Positions 52,946 to 61,602 are shown, counted from the first letter of the stretch. The stretch: DNA of 64,000 bases from Chryseotalea sanaruensis (GCF_003990915.1 NZ_BHXQ01000005.1:62001-126000); one strand, 5' to 3'. Notes: a model not told the origin generated them from the letters alone. Made by a program: numbers and translations.

Positions 52946-54421
52946 CTATTGTTTCTTATCAATAATTTTTTCTATAGGAGGAAGAATGAAGTCATCTAAT
53001 GCACTTGGCTGTTTCATTAATGATTCAACTTCATCTACTTTTCGGGGCGCAGAAATAGATAAGTGTTCGTATCCGTCTTTTGTAATTAAATAATCATCTT
53101 CAATACGAACGGCAATCCCCCACCAGCGTTTATCGCAGTTGGCATTCTCCGGAATATAGATGCCAGGTTCAATGGTAATCACCATATTTTCACGCAACAT
53201 ATCATACTCACCCTTATCGTGCACATCAAGCCCAATGTGGTGGCAACATCCGTGCGGATAATAAAGATGTCTTTCGTTTTCATTTTTAATAATCCCTAAA
53301 TCGGCCAGACCCTTGTTAATTACTTTTTGAGTAGCAAATGTCAATTGTTGAAAGGTTGCTCCGGCTTTAGTTATCTTCATCGCTTCTTCCTGTGCTGCTA
53401 ACACTAATTCATAAATCTGTTTTTGTTCTTGAGAAAACTTCCCATTTACCGGAATGGTGCGGGTAATATCAGCTGTATAACCCCTGTATTCAGCACCAAG
53501 ATCCATTAATATTAATTCCTTGCTGGTGATGTTGGGTTTGTAGTTATCAATGTAATGAAGAATGCAACCATTATGGCCAGCACCTACAATACTTGGGTAG
53601 CCCAAATCTTCAGCTTGATATTTTTTGAAAACAAATTCATGTATACCCTGAATCTCACGTTCCGACATACCGGGCTTCATGGCTTTCATTACCTCTCGCT
53701 GGCCCATGCAAGAAATACTCACCGCCTTTCGGATCATTTCTAATTCCTCGGTGGTCTTAATGCCACGTAAGCCGGCCATAATCCCATTAAGGCCTCTTGT
53801 GTTTAAATTATTTTTAACGGGCTCTGATTTAACAGCTAATTTATCTTTAGATGGATAGTTAGCTTTCATTTTGAATTGTTCAATCAAGCTATACAGATCA
53901 GCGGAGTCGCGCGGATTATCTCGAACATCATTTTTGAAATCGAAAAAGAGCACTTCGCTAAATTTGCTGAAGTCCACATTATACTTTTTAAACTCTTTAT
54001 TATTGAAAGCATTTTCGAAACCTAACTTTAGTCTGGTGCCTTCATCGCCTAACCTACGACCGGTCCACATTTCGGCTTGTTCGCTTCTTGGCTGCACAAA
54101 AATGATTTCATCGTATTGTTTGCCATTGCTTGCTGTTTGTTTGTCTTTAAAAATGAGTAAAACAGCATCTGGTTCTTTATAACCACTCAGGTAGTAAAAA
54201 TCAGGATCCTGATGATACACATAATCGACATCATTGCTGCGGTTCCGTACAGCATTGGCAAAGAAAACGGCCACTGAATTGGCAGGCAGTTTCTCACGTA
54301 ATTTTTCTCTGCGTACTGAATGCCATTCTTTGCTCAAAAAATCTTCTGGCAGATCGCTATTCTGTGCGGTAACGCAGAGCACCAGGCACAGATTTAAAAA
54401 AAAGGTCAATAGTATTTTCAT
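52946..54421 (-). CDS. Secreted Xaa-Pro aminopeptidase (M24 family)
   Basis: A 491-aa aminopeptidase P-like protein with signal peptide (residues 1-19, ending VTAQ). The N-terminal domain (to about 180) has FFANAVRNRSNDVDYVYHQDPDFYYLSG. The metal ligands are in LILMDLGAEYRGYTADITRTI (two Asp), HGCCHHIGLDVHD (His), ITIEPGIYI (Glu) and VRIEDDYLIT (Glu), all present. It removes N-terminal residues before proline in the periplasm or outside. The gene is convergent with the T9SS gene. The GNAT gene lies 18 nt upstream on the same strand. Confidence 0.94.
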   Translation of the reverse strand: MKILLTFFLNLCLVLCVTAQNSDLPEDFLSKEWHSVRREKLREKLPANSVAVFFANAVRNRSNDVDYVYHQDPDFYYLSGYKEPDAVLLIFKDKQTASNGKQYDEIIFVQPRSEQAEMWTGRRLGDEGTRLKLGFENAFNNKEFKKYNVDFSKFSEVLFFDFKNDVRDNPRDSADLYSLIEQFKMKANYPSKDKLAVKSEPVKNNLNTRGLNGIMAGLRGIKTTEELEMIRKAVSISCMGQREVMKAMKPGMSEREIQGIHEFVFKKYQAEDLGYPSIVGAGHNGCILHYIDNYKPNITSKELILMDLGAEYRGYTADITRTIPVNGKFSQEQKQIYELVLAAQEEAMKITKAGATFQQLTFATQKVINKGLADLGIIKNENERHLYYPHGCCHHIGLDVHDKGEYDMLRENMVITIEPGIYIPENANCDKRWWGIAVRIEDDYLITKDGYEHLSISAPRKVDEVESLMKQPSALDDFILPPIEKIIDKKQ

Positions 54422-54439
54422 AGAATTATATGGAAGTAA

Positions 54440-54961
54440 TTAATATATAAGTTTCTTTTCTAAGACTAAAAATTCAAGTTTCGATTTAGGCTTACCCCAG
54501 CGCTCATCGGGCACAATAAAGGGTTTACGCTCACCGGTTAGTACGTAACCATGACGCTGGTACCAATTCAATAGTTCTTCACGGACTGAAATAACAGTCA
54601 TAAAAATAGAGGTACAGCCCTTTTCATTAGCGTATGATTCGGCAGCTACCATAAGTTTTTTACCAATACCCTTATTTTGACTTAACGGACTTACAGACAA
54701 CATGCCAAGGTATAACTTAAATCCTTCCTTTCTTAGCTCTACACATCCAAGTAAAAGATCATCTTCGCGGTAAAGTAATATTATAGTATCATCTCGATTA
54801 ATCAGGTTGGTAAGAATGTTTTCATCAATTCGGGTGCCTTCAATAAGATCGGCCTCGGTAGTCCATCCTTGTCGGCCACTATCACCACGGTAAGCACCAT
54901 TTACCAGTATATTGATTTCGGGTATATCAGCCACTGTGGCTGCAAGTATCGAAGAGCTCAT
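54440..54961 (-). CDS. GNAT-family N-acetyltransferase
   Basis: A 173-aa GNAT protein. The acetyl-CoA-binding motif A is LSVSPLSQNKGIGKKLMVAAE (about 97-117), followed by the motif-B-like IFMTVISVREELLNWYQRHGYVLTGER. The N-terminal part VNGAYRGDSGRQGWTTEADL is the substrate side and is frequently seen in Bacteroidota GNATs. The ATG at 54961 is chosen; a start at 54976 would add five residues. Substrate unknown. It is divergent from the acyltransferase gene at 55073. Confidence 0.88.
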   Translation of the reverse strand: MSSSILAATVADIPEINILVNGAYRGDSGRQGWTTEADLIEGTRIDENILTNLINRDDTIILLYREDDLLLGCVELRKEGFKLYLGMLSVSPLSQNKGIGKKLMVAAESYANEKGCTSIFMTVISVREELLNWYQRHGYVLTGERKPFIVPDERWGKPKSKLEFLVLEKKLIY

Positions 54962-55072
54962 AGTCCAAATATACACTTAGATGGCGTTCGACTTTATAAA
55001 ATCGACCTTCTAGACTATAAAAACAGTCTTAACTTGGCTCCTGGCACACCTTTCTTTGTCAAAAGAAATTTT

Positions 55073-56221
55073 ATGAACGCAGAAAGTCTTACAAGTACGC
55101 GCAGATACGACCTGGATTGGTTGCGCTTTATTGCCATCTTTATTTTGCTTTTTTTTCATACCGGCATGTGGTTTAACCCGTGGGACTGGCATGTGAAGAA
55201 CAATGAACTGAGCGGAAGCTTCAGGTATTGGATGATTTGGTCTCATTTCTGGCGCATGCCATTGTTGCTATTTATTGCTGGTGCCAGCACCTACCTGGCT
55301 ATGGGCAAACGCACAGCACGCATGTTTGCGGGCGAGCGCGTTAAACGTTTGCTGGTACCGGTCATTTTCGGAATGTTTGTAGTGGTGCCACCACAAATTT
55401 ATTTTGAGCACATTAAGGACTATGTCAGTTACTGGGATTTTTATAAAACAGTATTCAACTTCGTGCCCTACCCGGAAGGTAGCTTTAGCTGGCATCATCT
55501 GTGGTTCGTTGTCTATCTTTTAATTTATTCATTGGTAACTATACCCTTACTGGTTTTCCTTAGATCAGAGAAATCGAAAAAATTTAAAGAACAATTATAT
55601 AAGTTATTGTCAAGCCCTGCTGGCATTTTATTCATCCCGGGCATTTTAATACTCATTACACAAATTATACTTCGCCCTTATTTCCCTGAGGAAACACACG
55701 ACCTGCAGGATTTAGGATACATGGTATTTTACGGATGTTTCTTTTTATTCGGCATGCTTTGTTATTCCAATCAGCACATCTGGTCGGCCATTGGTGCGAG
55801 TAGAAAATATTTATTAATCGCTTCAATTCTCATCCTTATTCCGTTTTATGGAACCTACTTTCATTTTCGTGAAATCTATATCTTACCCTGGACAGAAAGA
55901 ACAGTAGAAATTATTTTCGATGTTACAGGTATTTTCCTTAGCTGGTTTACAGTCATCACAGTCATCGCTTATGGTCAGCATTATTTAAACAGACCGCACC
56001 CATGGCTTTCCAGAATAAATGAGGGTCTCTATCCCTTTTATATTCTTCACCAAACAGTAATTATCTGGATTGGCTATTACATCTGCCAACTGGATTGGAG
56101 TATTGCTGCCAAATATTGGAGCATCTGTTTCTTAACTTTAGTAAGCTGTATAAGCTTCTATCTTATAATTATTCGCCCATTTAATGTAATGCGATTCTTT
56201 TTTGGTATGAAAATGAAATAA
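55073..56221 (+). CDS. Acyltransferase family 3 membrane protein
   Basis: A 382-aa polytopic protein of the acyltransferase-3/OpgC-like family with about ten hydrophobic segments. Signatures are RYDLDWLRFIAIFILLFFHTGM (its His and Arg are the conserved pair), then HHLWFVVYLLIYSL and FYILHQTVIIWIGYYI. Members transfer acyl groups to sugars or phospholipid-linked acceptors at the membrane. The ATG at 55073 begins a good membrane-protein N-terminus; upstream frame belongs to the opposite-strand GNAT start. TTTCTTTG lies 15 nt before the ATG but is off consensus. Confidence 0.9.
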   Translation: MNAESLTSTRRYDLDWLRFIAIFILLFFHTGMWFNPWDWHVKNNELSGSFRYWMIWSHFWRMPLLLFIAGASTYLAMGKRTARMFAGERVKRLLVPVIFGMFVVVPPQIYFEHIKDYVSYWDFYKTVFNFVPYPEGSFSWHHLWFVVYLLIYSLVTIPLLVFLRSEKSKKFKEQLYKLLSSPAGILFIPGILILITQIILRPYFPEETHDLQDLGYMVFYGCFFLFGMLCYSNQHIWSAIGASRKYLLIASILILIPFYGTYFHFREIYILPWTERTVEIIFDVTGIFLSWFTVITVIAYGQHYLNRPHPWLSRINEGLYPFYILHQTVIIWIGYYICQLDWSIAAKYWSICFLTLVSCISFYLIIIRPFNVMRFFFGMKMK

Positions 56222-56262
56222 TATTGAAGGGAAGGTGTTGTAAATGAAAGATAAAAATCATC

Positions 56263-56390
56263 ATGCTAATCCGTTTGAATACCACTAGTTTTAAAGAGGT
56301 AAAAACTAGATAAGAGACAATCCGTCAGGCCGCTGAATGCAGAAGTAAACAGCGGTCAGACGGATTTTAGGTGAAGACGTGGATTAGCAT
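56263..56390 (+). ncRNA. Structured intergenic element: nested stem with two hairpins
   Basis: An outer 10-bp stem (ATGCTAATCC 56263-56272 with GGATTAGCAT 56381-56390) encloses two hairpins. Hairpin 1: CTAGTTTT 56285-56292 / AAAACTAG 56302-56309, 9-nt loop. Hairpin 2: 56319-56335 / 56350-56366, about 16 paired bases with one A-A mismatch and one G-U, 14-nt loop. The outer stem is followed by a U-rich run (56391-56400). AATCCGT at 56268 can also pair with ACGGATT at 56360, so an alternative fold exists. It lies 36 nt before a lipoprotein pair. A leader, a small RNA or a MITE-like element are all possible. Confidence 0.5.
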
Positions 56391-56426
56391 TTTACTTTTT
56401 AGTATATTCACCCACCAACCAACTTT

Positions 56427-57656
56427 ATGAAATATTTTCTTGCACCCATTTTAGCACTAACCATTATTGCCTGTAAAGATTACTCGAATAACCGAGGCGA
56501 GGTAACCTGGCAGAGCATAGAAAAAAATCTGCAAACACAGTTAATTACACTCGAAGATGGCGACACGATTGATCTGCCTGAAGGTTATTTTATGTTCACC
56601 AAGAGTTTGAGCATGGATGGTAAATCAAACATTCTGATTCGCGGTAAGGGTATGGATAAAACCATTTTGTCGTGGAAGAACCAAACAGAAGGTGCGGAAG
56701 GATTAAAAATCAGTAATGGTAAAAATATTGTACTACAAGATTTCGCAATAGAAGATGCAAAAGGAGATAATGTTAAAGTAAGTGATGTTAATGGCATTAC
56801 TTTTCTGCGTATTTCTTCTTCATGGGTAGATGGTCCTAAAACAGAAAACGGTGCTTACGCACTTTACCCTGTTCTTTGTAAAAATGTGTTGATCGATGAA
56901 TGTATCGCCATGGGCTCTTCTGATGCAGGTATTTATGTTGGTCAATCAGATTCAGTCATCATTCGAAACAGCAAGGCTTATTGGAATGTAGCAGGTATTG
57001 AAAGTGAAAATTCAAGATGGGTTGAAATTTATGGTAATGAAGCTTACGAAAATACAGGTGGCATTTTAGTATTTGATTTACCCGGACTTACACAGTACGG
57101 TTACAGCACAAAAGTATATAATAACAATGTACATGATAACAACCATTCAAACTTTGCTGCTAAGGGAAACATCGTAGCCGGCATACCGCCTGGCACTGGC
57201 TTTATGGTGTTAGCCACGCATGACTTAGAAATAACAGATAACGATATAAAAGATAACACCACCATTGGTATAGGTATTGTGAGCTATGATCTGGTTGCAG
57301 CCATGAATGAAGGAGAAGTACAGCAGGAAGAAAATATTGGTGGCGTACAAACGGTGGATAACAACTATAAATTGGATACACTCTACAATGGTTATCCTTA
57401 TAAAATAAAAATTCACAACAATCGCTTTGCCAACAGCAACTGGTTTCCTGATATGAGCAGTGATTTTGGAAAGCTTTTTATGTTAAAATCTTTTATGAGT
57501 CCTCCTGACATTGCTTTTGATGGCATAGCCGATCCTAACAATGCCAACCGGGAAATTTGTATCAACGAAAGTGGAGACATTGTTTTTATGGATTTAGATG
57601 CAGCGAATGACTTTGCGAATCTTTCGAAAGATGTGAAGAAATATGCCTGCCAGTAA
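56427..57656 (+). CDS. Parallel beta-helix lipoprotein
   Basis: A 409-aa lipoprotein (lipobox LTIIAC, C16) with a right-handed parallel beta-helix. Repeated strand-turn units such as ILIRGKGMDKTILSW, IVLQDFAIEDAKGDNV, GIYVGQSDSVIIRNSKAYWNV and AGIESENSRWVEIYGNEAYENT run from about residue 40 to 340, like pectate lyase and mannuronan-epimerase folds. It belongs to the beta-helix family that recurs next to a SO2930-type diheme cytochrome, as here (the next gene). No catalytic triad can be pinned down. Role is probably surface polysaccharide-related, by fold only. Confidence 0.86.
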   Translation: MKYFLAPILALTIIACKDYSNNRGEVTWQSIEKNLQTQLITLEDGDTIDLPEGYFMFTKSLSMDGKSNILIRGKGMDKTILSWKNQTEGAEGLKISNGKNIVLQDFAIEDAKGDNVKVSDVNGITFLRISSSWVDGPKTENGAYALYPVLCKNVLIDECIAMGSSDAGIYVGQSDSVIIRNSKAYWNVAGIESENSRWVEIYGNEAYENTGGILVFDLPGLTQYGYSTKVYNNNVHDNNHSNFAAKGNIVAGIPPGTGFMVLATHDLEITDNDIKDNTTIGIGIVSYDLVAAMNEGEVQQEENIGGVQTVDNNYKLDTLYNGYPYKIKIHNNRFANSNWFPDMSSDFGKLFMLKSFMSPPDIAFDGIADPNNANREICINESGDIVFMDLDAANDFANLSKDVKKYACQ

Positions 57657-57657
57657 A

Positions 57658-58731
57658 ATGAAGAAGCATTGGTTTTACTTTACCTGTCTTGTAATACTAA
57701 TCTTATCATGCTCACAAAAGCAAGATAAAGAGATAGTAGCTGTTGCCGAAGAACAGGTTGATTTATCTAACATTGGCAAAGCCACTCTTTCTGAATATGG
57801 ATTTTTTGAAGGTGCACTCAAAGAGTTAAATCCCGCTACAGGTGTAACTCCTTATCAATTAAACTCCGCTTTGTTTTCAGATTATGCTTACAAAGCACGT
57901 TTTGTAAAATTGCCCGTGGGAACAAAAGCCGCATATAATGCAGACGATGTACTGGATTTTCCATTTGGTACAGTGTTAATCAAGAATTTTTATTATCCAT
58001 CAGATTTCAGAAAGCCCAATGAAAGTATCCGCATTTTAGAGACTAGACTTCTATTGCATGAGACCGATGGATGGAAAACACTTCCCTACATCTGGAATAA
58101 TGAACAGACAGAAGCTTATTTAGACATTGCAGGAAAAAATATTCCGGTAAGCTGGACACATTATAACGGAGAATTGAAAAGCATCAACTATTCAGTTCCT
58201 AATATGAATCAATGTAAAGGCTGCCACTTGCGTGGCGATAAAGTAATGCCTATCGGTCCTTCCGCACGACAGCTCAATGGTAGACATACTTATGCAACAG
58301 GTGAAGAGAATCAATTAATTTTCTGGCAAGCACACGACATAATTGAAGGCCTTCCTGACTTGTCTTCTATAAAGTTATTAACAGCGTATGAAGATGAAAA
58401 AGCATCTGTTGAACTGAGAGCAAGGGCCTGGTTGGAAATAAACTGTGCCCATTGTCATCGTAGGGATGGTCCTGCTAAAAACAGCGGCTTGTATTTATTG
58501 GCAAACGAAAATGATCCGCGTGTTTTAGGCATAGGTAAAGCGCCTGTAGCCGCAGGTAAAGGTTCAGGCGGTAGGTTGTATAGTATTGTGCCTGGCCAAC
58601 CCGATCAATCCATTTTACAATTCAGAATTGAATCAACACATCCTGGTATTATGATGCCAGAGCTCGGCCGACAACTTACCCATACCGAGGGCGTTGAGCT
58701 AGTAAGAAAATGGATTGCAGAAATGGAGTAA
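57658..58731 (+). CDS. SO2930-family diheme c-type cytochrome lipoprotein
   Basis: A 357-aa lipoprotein (lipobox ILSC, C18). Two CxxCH haem motifs, CKGCH and CAHCH, lie about 80 residues apart in the second half. The middle reads NYSVPNMNQCKGCHLRG and the second EINCAHCHRRDGPAKNSGLYL, matching the SO2930 diheme family. I chose the ATG at 57658, 1 nt after the previous stop, because it starts the lipoprotein signal; ATG 57643 would overlap. It is coupled to the beta-helix gene and presumably passes electrons in the same unknown process. Confidence 0.88.
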   Translation: MKKHWFYFTCLVILILSCSQKQDKEIVAVAEEQVDLSNIGKATLSEYGFFEGALKELNPATGVTPYQLNSALFSDYAYKARFVKLPVGTKAAYNADDVLDFPFGTVLIKNFYYPSDFRKPNESIRILETRLLLHETDGWKTLPYIWNNEQTEAYLDIAGKNIPVSWTHYNGELKSINYSVPNMNQCKGCHLRGDKVMPIGPSARQLNGRHTYATGEENQLIFWQAHDIIEGLPDLSSIKLLTAYEDEKASVELRARAWLEINCAHCHRRDGPAKNSGLYLLANENDPRVLGIGKAPVAAGKGSGGRLYSIVPGQPDQSILQFRIESTHPGIMMPELGRQLTHTEGVELVRKWIAEME

Positions 58732-58803
58732 TTGATTTGCTGATTCGTTGATATGATAATTTGTTAATTGATTTGAGAATTTGAAGATTTGATAATTTGA
58801 AAA
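58732..58803. repeat. Low-complexity TTTGA tract with a four-unit 8-bp tandem repeat
   Basis: The tract has many copies of the core ATTTGA. At 58770-58801 four exact-length 8-bp units follow each other (GATTTGAG, AATTTGAA, GATTTGAT, AATTTGAA). It starts immediately after the cytochrome stop and opens the 523-bp non-coding gap. No coding potential. Such runs are seen between genes in many Bacteroidota genomes. Confidence 0.75.
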
Positions 58804-58813
58804 TAAAAGAGAA

Positions 58814-58911
58814 CGTCATTCCCTCCAATCATCGTCTCCGTAGGGACGATGATTTATTTGGTTTCTCCTCCGTAGACTAAAAGTATCGCGAGGCTGCGGG
58901 TTGGAATGACG
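58814..58911. repeat. Repetitive palindromic element with perfect 10-bp hairpin
   Basis: CGTCATTCC (58814-58822) and GGAATGACG (58903-58911) form a 9-bp outer inverted repeat. Inside, AATCATCGTC/GACGATGATT (58827-58836, 58845-58854) is a perfect 10-bp hairpin with an 8-nt loop. The wording (CGTCATTCC, GAAGCAATCTG) resembles a dispersed Bacteroidota intergenic repeat. I judge it non-coding. Confidence 0.55.
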
Positions 58912-59040
58912 AAGCAATCTGCTTTGAAATGCTGATTCGTTAAAAGAGCCCATCATTGCGATGAACGAAGGGTTGGTGATGCGTAGGATGAGGAAGCAAT
59001 CTGAGTCGATGTGCTGATGAATTGATTCGTTGTCCACTTG
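58903..59040. repeat. Two diverged copies of a GAAGCAATCTG repeat
   Basis: GAAGCAATCTG occurs at 58911-58921 and 58993-59003, each followed 9 nt later by GCTGAT (58931 and 59013) and then GATTCGTT. The copies start 82 nt apart and differ in between. Together they look like two decayed copies of one intergenic repeat. No gene is seen. Confidence 0.55.
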
Positions 59041-59159
59041 ATAATGGTAAATTATCGGAGACGTCATTAGCAAAAACGAATTTCTTATGCTTCTTACAGC
59101 CTTGAATGAGTATGCTAGGCCCAGCGGCCTGAGAGCGAAATTTCAATTTTCATTGTATT

Positions 59160-59193
59160 CCAAATGATCTAAAAATATTCTCAGACCATTTGG
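59160..59193 (-). terminator. Hairpin in the gap downstream of the aminotransferase gene
   Basis: CCAAATGATCT (59160-59170) pairs with AGACCATTTGG (59183-59193) with one mismatch and a 12-nt loop. It lies 62 nt after the - strand aminotransferase stop. No U-tract follows on the - strand, so terminator function is uncertain. The remaining sequence from 59041 to 59254 shows no gene. Confidence 0.3.
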
Positions 59194-59254
59194 TAATACG
59201 AGACGGTTTATTTTGATATAATCCGAGGAAGCGAATTTAATTCAGACTAAAAAT

Positions 59255-60391
59255 TTAAATCTTCCTTAAAATCTCCCCCGCCTTCTCCATCGTCTCATCT
59301 TGTTTTGCAAAACAGAAGCGCAGTAATTTATTGTCGCTCTTATCCTGATAAAAAACAGAAACAGGAATGGAAGCTATTTTGTGCTGGATGGTTAATTCTT
59401 CAGCCATAGCCATGTCGCCTTTTTTCGAAATACCTTCGTAAGAAAGTAATTGAAAGTAAGATCCGTAACAACTAAGTGGTTGTAGGCTGCTACCTTTGAT
59501 AAAACTTAAAAACTGATCACGTTTTTGCTGATAGAATTTGCCCAGACTGTTATAGTGCTCAGGTGTTTTCATGTATTCAGCTAACGCCACTTGTATGGGT
59601 GTGTTTACACTAAACACTATAAACTGATGCGCCTTTCTGATTTCCTTTGTAAGTGCTGCTGGCGCAACTACATAGCCAATCTTCCAACCTGTAGCATGAA
59701 AGGTTTTGCCGAAAGAGAATACAGCAATACTGTTATTCGCTAAAGCAGGCCGTTCTAAAACACTGTAATGTTTTTTGTTATCGAAAATAATGCGTTCATA
59801 CACTTCATCACTCAACACAATCAAATTGTGTTTGAGCGCAATTCGTTCCAACTCCTGGATATCTTTTTCAGTAAACACAGCACCACTCGGGTTGTGGGGT
59901 GTATTCACCATAATGATTTTGGTGCGAGCATTTATTTTTGCCTCTACCTCCTGCCAATCAATACTGAAGGATGGTGCCTTTAAATTAATGTGAATTGGTA
60001 CACCACCACTTAAACGAATAGCAGGATTGTACGAGTCGTAGGCAGGATCAAACACAATCACCTCATCACCAGTATGCACCAATGCTTGCAGAATGGAAAA
60101 CAGCGCTTGTGTACCACCGGCAGTAACGGTTACTTCAGTATCTGCATCAACCGATTTTTGATAAGTGTTTTGTACAACTTGGGCAATTACTTGTCGCAGA
60201 GCTGGCAAGCCGGGCATAGGTGCATATTGATTATGTCCTTCCTGCATGGCTTTGCTTACCAGGTTAACAAGCTTACTGTCGAGTGGAAAGTCAGGGAAAC
60301 CTTGTGATAGATTAATTGCATTATTTTCTACCGCCATTTTTGACATGACTGCAAAAATGGTAGTACCTACATCAGGGAGTTTGGAGTGCAT
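59255..60391 (-). CDS. Class I/II PLP aminotransferase, methionine-aminotransferase-like
   Basis: A 378-aa fold-type I aminotransferase close to methionine/kynurenine aminotransferases (YbdL type). NAINLSQGFPDFPLD is the N-terminal hallmark, ITVTVTAGGTQAL-like TVTAGGTQALFSIL binds PLP phosphate, VNTPHNPSGAVF and LSDEVYERIIFD hold the Asn and Asp/Tyr, and the lysine is in FSFGKTFHATGWKIGY. RFCFAK near the end holds the carboxylate Arg. Probably the last step of methionine salvage or a broad aromatic transaminase. def lies upstream on the same strand, 34 nt away. Confidence 0.9.
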   Translation of the reverse strand: MHSKLPDVGTTIFAVMSKMAVENNAINLSQGFPDFPLDSKLVNLVSKAMQEGHNQYAPMPGLPALRQVIAQVVQNTYQKSVDADTEVTVTAGGTQALFSILQALVHTGDEVIVFDPAYDSYNPAIRLSGGVPIHINLKAPSFSIDWQEVEAKINARTKIIMVNTPHNPSGAVFTEKDIQELERIALKHNLIVLSDEVYERIIFDNKKHYSVLERPALANNSIAVFSFGKTFHATGWKIGYVVAPAALTKEIRKAHQFIVFSVNTPIQVALAEYMKTPEHYNSLGKFYQQKRDQFLSFIKGSSLQPLSCYGSYFQLLSYEGISKKGDMAMAEELTIQHKIASIPVSVFYQDKSDNKLLRFCFAKQDETMEKAGEILRKI

Positions 60392-60425
60392 TGCGCTTTT
60401 CTTGTGTCTTACTACTTATGTTTTT

Positions 60426-60986
60426 TTACTTTGGAATAGCAATTCTATACTCAGCATTTACCTTACCCTTAGTAATATCAGCCAGCTTACCTTTCAATAA
60501 GCGCTTTTTAAAAGGTGACAAATAATCGATAAACAGTTTGCCTTCAATATGATCGTACTCATGTTGAATGATGCGTGCCTTCATACCATCATACGTTTCC
60601 TCCTTCAAATTCCATTGCTCATCGTAGTAGCGAATGCGCACGGTTTCTTGTCTGAAAACACCTTCGCGTAAATTTGGAATACTCAGGCATCCTTCTTCAA
60701 ATTCCCACTCTTCCCCATCCTCATCCAGAATTTGAGCGTTAATGAAAGCCATTTTAAAATCACTCATGTCTTCATCTTCCTCGTCTTCCTTTTCAAGGGC
60801 AGTAGCATCAACAACAAACAGACGAATACTTTTGCCTATCTGAGGGGCAGCTAGGCCAATGCCATTAGCAGCATCCATGGTTTCGTACATATCAGCAATA
60901 AGCTGCTTCATGTCCGTTCCTTTCTCGATGTCTTTAGCCTTCTGGCGCAACACAGGGTCTCCGTAAACAACAATAGGGTAAATCAT
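60426..60986 (-). CDS. def: Peptide deformylase
   Basis: Removes the formyl group from nascent proteins. All three metal-site motifs are present: GIGLAAPQIG (residues 42-51), EEGCLSIP with the Cys ligand, and QHEYDHIEG with two His and the catalytic Glu. A very acidic insert EKEDEEDEDMSDF (about 77-89) lies between the first two, as common in Bacteroidota. Length 186 aa. It is downstream of ruvX on the same strand across a repeat-rich 98-nt gap. Confidence 0.97.
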   Translation of the reverse strand: MIYPIVVYGDPVLRQKAKDIEKGTDMKQLIADMYETMDAANGIGLAAPQIGKSIRLFVVDATALEKEDEEDEDMSDFKMAFINAQILDEDGEEWEFEEGCLSIPNLREGVFRQETVRIRYYDEQWNLKEETYDGMKARIIQHEYDHIEGKLFIDYLSPFKKRLLKGKLADITKGKVNAEYRIAIPK

Positions 60987-61020
60987 GGGGCAAATTTAAT
61001 GGTTATTCGTTGAATTCGTT

Positions 61021-61090
61021 GTTAGTTGTTAGTTGCTGGTTGTTCGTTAAGTATTAGCAGCGAACAACCAATAACGACCAACCATCAACG
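61021..61090. repeat. Inverted arrays of 7-bp repeats between ruvX and def
   Basis: The left arm is four 7-mers of GTTAGTT type (61021-61048). The right arm is four complementary-type 7-mers (61063-61090). Central 9-bp segments GGTTGTTCG (61038-61046) and CGAACAACC (61061-61069) pair perfectly with a 14-nt loop. The right arm runs over the ruvX stop codon (61085-61087). It may act as a terminator-like or processing hairpin. Confidence 0.6.
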
Positions 61091-61501
61091 CTTTATCGTG
61101 TCCATAAACGCCTGTAGAATAATCGTAGCGCTTATTTTGTCTACATTCCCCTTTACCTGCCGGTCTTTTTTCTTCATGCCGCCATCAATCATAGTTTGCA
61201 GCGCCATGGAAGAAGTAAAGCGTTCGTCAGCCAGGTGCACGGTTTTATCCGGGAAAGTTTTCTTCAGATTCTCTACGAATTTGCGCACCAGCGGAGCTAT
61301 TTCAGAGTCTTCGTTACTCAGGGTTTTGGGCATGCCCACCACAAATTCATCTACTACCTCTTTTTGTGTATAAGTTTGAAGGAATTTTAAAAGTTCATGA
61401 GAAGCTACCGTTTCCAAAGGCGTGGCAATAATGCGATTACTGTCGGTTACAGCAATACCTGTGCGCTTAGTACCATAATCAATGGCCATGACTCTTCCCA
61501 T
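61085..61501 (-). CDS. ruvX: Holliday junction resolvase-like protein (YqgF/RuvX)
   Basis: A 138-aa RNase H-like fold protein, thought to act in 16S rRNA 5' processing or recombination. The start MGRVMAIDYGTKRTGIAVTD is diagnostic, and VHLADERFTSSMA and DKISATIILQAFMD bear the other acidic residues. It is upstream of def on the same strand. Its 3' end overlaps the 7-mer repeat array. Confidence 0.95.
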   Translation of the reverse strand: MGRVMAIDYGTKRTGIAVTDSNRIIATPLETVASHELLKFLQTYTQKEVVDEFVVGMPKTLSNEDSEIAPLVRKFVENLKKTFPDKTVHLADERFTSSMALQTMIDGGMKKKDRQVKGNVDKISATIILQAFMDTIKR

Positions 61502-61541
61502 AATAATTCAAAATTGCACATTTAATAATTCAAAACGATAC

Positions 61542-61571
61542 AAAAAAAGGCCCCGATTTACCGAGGCCTTT
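61542..61571 (-). terminator. Rho-independent terminator of nrdA
   Basis: On the - strand AAAGGCC pairs with GGCCTTT, followed by one mismatch, two more pairs and a 6-nt loop (stem 61546-61571). It is followed by seven T residues (61542-61548 as A on the + strand). It lies 31 nt after the nrdA stop. The A/T runs on both sides let it work in both directions. Confidence 0.88.
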
Positions 61572-61602
61572 CTTGCTACTTATATCTTATTACTAAAGTC
61601 TA

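Noticed and set aside
56319..56366. SRP RNA-like hairpin (contains GTCAGG)
   Set aside because: The opposite strand lacks the conserved AGCAGC side of helix 8 and there is no GGAA tetraloop.
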